6,887 nt of DNA, from positions 1-6,887 of the forward strand of contig CAIXMC010000279.1 of the NCBI GenBank assembly GCA_903920405.1. Reading direction: 5' to 3'. The stretch is from an uncultured beta proteobacterium. Lineage in GTDB: Bacteria > Pseudomonadota > Gammaproteobacteria > Burkholderiales > Burkholderiaceae_C. Under the pieces are notes generated by a model that worked only from the letters and a program-made list of their open reading frames with translations, made no database searches and had not been told where the DNA came from. Within the stretch, counting starts at the first letter, position 1. Each line of letters opens with the position of its first letter. The position numbers were made by a program, and so were the translations under genes. Shown here piece after piece: positions 6,354 through 6,887 of the stretch.

Positions 6354-6712
6354 ATCGATTTTCCGAGTATTACGTTTTAATTCAAGATGTTTCGTTGGTT
6401 ACTTAGGAGTCGCAAAAAAACAACATGGACATTGAGGAGGTGTTCGGTGAGATGACATATTTTCAGCATCTATAAAATTCATTGGTGAGGCCGTTGGCAT
6501 CAACCAAAGGGTATCGCACTATGCGAGTTTCCGCTCGTTTGCATGATGTCAAACATCCCCGTAATGACGATGTATTGCATCTGAACTTTGGATAGCCTTC
6601 AGTGGGAGAACTTTAGGGATTAGCTCCAATACCGTTCAATGGACCTGAAAAAAAACGAAAAAATACCATATTCCACGATGCTGTCATCACACTGTTTGAG
6701 AAAGAACCTACC
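6354..6712. other. Non-coding gap between brxA and the IS4 transposase
   Basis: These 359 bases should hold the brxA promoter (minus strand), the left end of the insertion sequence and the transposase leader. It is more AT-rich than the flanking BREX genes, with runs of A at 6414-6420 and 6649-6656. I found no convincing sigma-70 promoter, no terminator and no gene. In particular there is no reading frame for a WYL-type regulator or for BrxE. A 16-codon plus-strand frame at 6425-6475 (MDIEEVFGEMTYFQHL) has an AGGAGG inside it and might be a gene remnant, but it is too short to call. Confidence 0.6.
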
Positions 6713-6887
6713 ATGTCTAACCCATTTCAAAAAGACACTCCTGTTGCATTATTGCCCGCGAACGATCGGATCAAGGCATTACAACTTGTCATCCCCCGCG
6801 TTCAAGTGGACGATGTTTTAGCTGAAACCGGGCATGACAGGGCGTGGTGCAAGCGGCTACCAGGTTGGTTCATGGTGTGTTTTGTCG
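6490..6887 (+). mobile_element. IS4-family insertion sequence, left part (continues beyond window)
   Basis: The element is recognised from its transposase start at 6713. The left boundary is not established: 6490 is a rough placement at CCGTTGGCATCAACC (about 6491-6505), which loosely resembles the CAT...ATCAAC ends of some IS4-family members. The right end and its inverted repeat lie outside the window, so neither terminal repeat nor target duplication can be verified. It points away from the BREX genes and lies immediately upstream of brxA. Confidence 0.4.
6713..6887 (+). CDS. IS4-family transposase, N-terminal part (cut by window edge)
   Basis: ATG at 6713 opens a frame of 58 codons that runs off the right edge. 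The peptide MSNPFQKDTPVALLPANDR is followed by IPRVQVDDVLAETGHDRAW (27-45) and CKRLPGWFMVCFV (46-58). This is the pattern of the IS4 N-terminal domain (Nterm_IS4, PF13006): an I..E.VD.VL.ETG helix followed by RRLP....V.FV. The DDE catalytic domain would lie downstream and is not seen, so activity cannot be judged. The ribosome site is poor (AGAAAG). The gene is divergent from brxA. Confidence 0.82.
   Translation, partial: MSNPFQKDTPVALLPANDRIKALQLVIPRVQVDDVLAETGHDRAWCKRLPGWFMVCFV

Noticed and set aside
6539..6567. Sigma-70 promoter for the transposase (TTGCAT, 17-base spacer, TAATGA)
   Set aside because: The spacing is ideal, but only 3 of 6 and 2 of 6 bases fit the consensus, so this is no better than chance.
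6639..6821. Plus-strand frame of 60 codons starting at 6639
   Set aside because: It overlaps the transposase start in a different frame, and its peptide has no family pattern; the frame from 6713 matches the IS4 N-terminal domain.

Overview
The window carries the upstream part of a BREX phage-defence locus, read entirely on the minus strand. It probably comes from a betaproteobacterium, perhaps of the Comamonadaceae. I infer this from moderately GC-rich coding sequence and from two intergenic repeat types that I recall as common in such genomes: a GATAGCTGC...CGCTT...CAATTTGGCC element at 472-530 and a CCCTCACCC / CCCTCTCCC double hairpin at 1363-1459. No rRNA or other taxonomic marker is present, so the assignment is tentative.

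Reading the minus strand from right to left, the order is brxA-like (6353-5547, TTG start), brxB (5563-5003, overlapping brxA by 17 bases with a perfect AGGAGG ribosome site), brxC (4972-1511, AAA+ ATPase of 1153 aa), a 240-base gap holding the double-hairpin repeat, a complete vapB-vapC toxin-antitoxin pair (1270-974 and 970-563), a 98-base gap holding another repeat, and the first 154 codons of pglX (464 to beyond base 1). The brxA-brxB-brxC-pglX order fits BREX types 1, 5 and 6. The genes that would separate these types (pglZ, brxL, brxD/brxH helicases, brxE) lie outside the window or are absent from it.

The right edge (6713 onwards, plus strand) is the N-terminus of an IS4-family transposase pointing away from the BREX genes. 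The 359 bases between it and brxA contain no convincing gene. A WYL-type BREX regulator (BrxR), which sits upstream of brxA in many loci, is not seen there.

The BREX genes would act together: BrxC is an ATPase, PglX methylates host DNA at non-palindromic sites to mark self, and BrxA and BrxB are small core proteins needed for defence. The most notable feature is the VapBC module lodged between brxC and pglX in the same orientation. It splits the usual brxC-pglX junction and puts the methyltransferase downstream of an autoregulated addiction module. brxB, brxC, vapB and vapC look intact, as does the visible part of pglX; no frameshift or internal stop was found.
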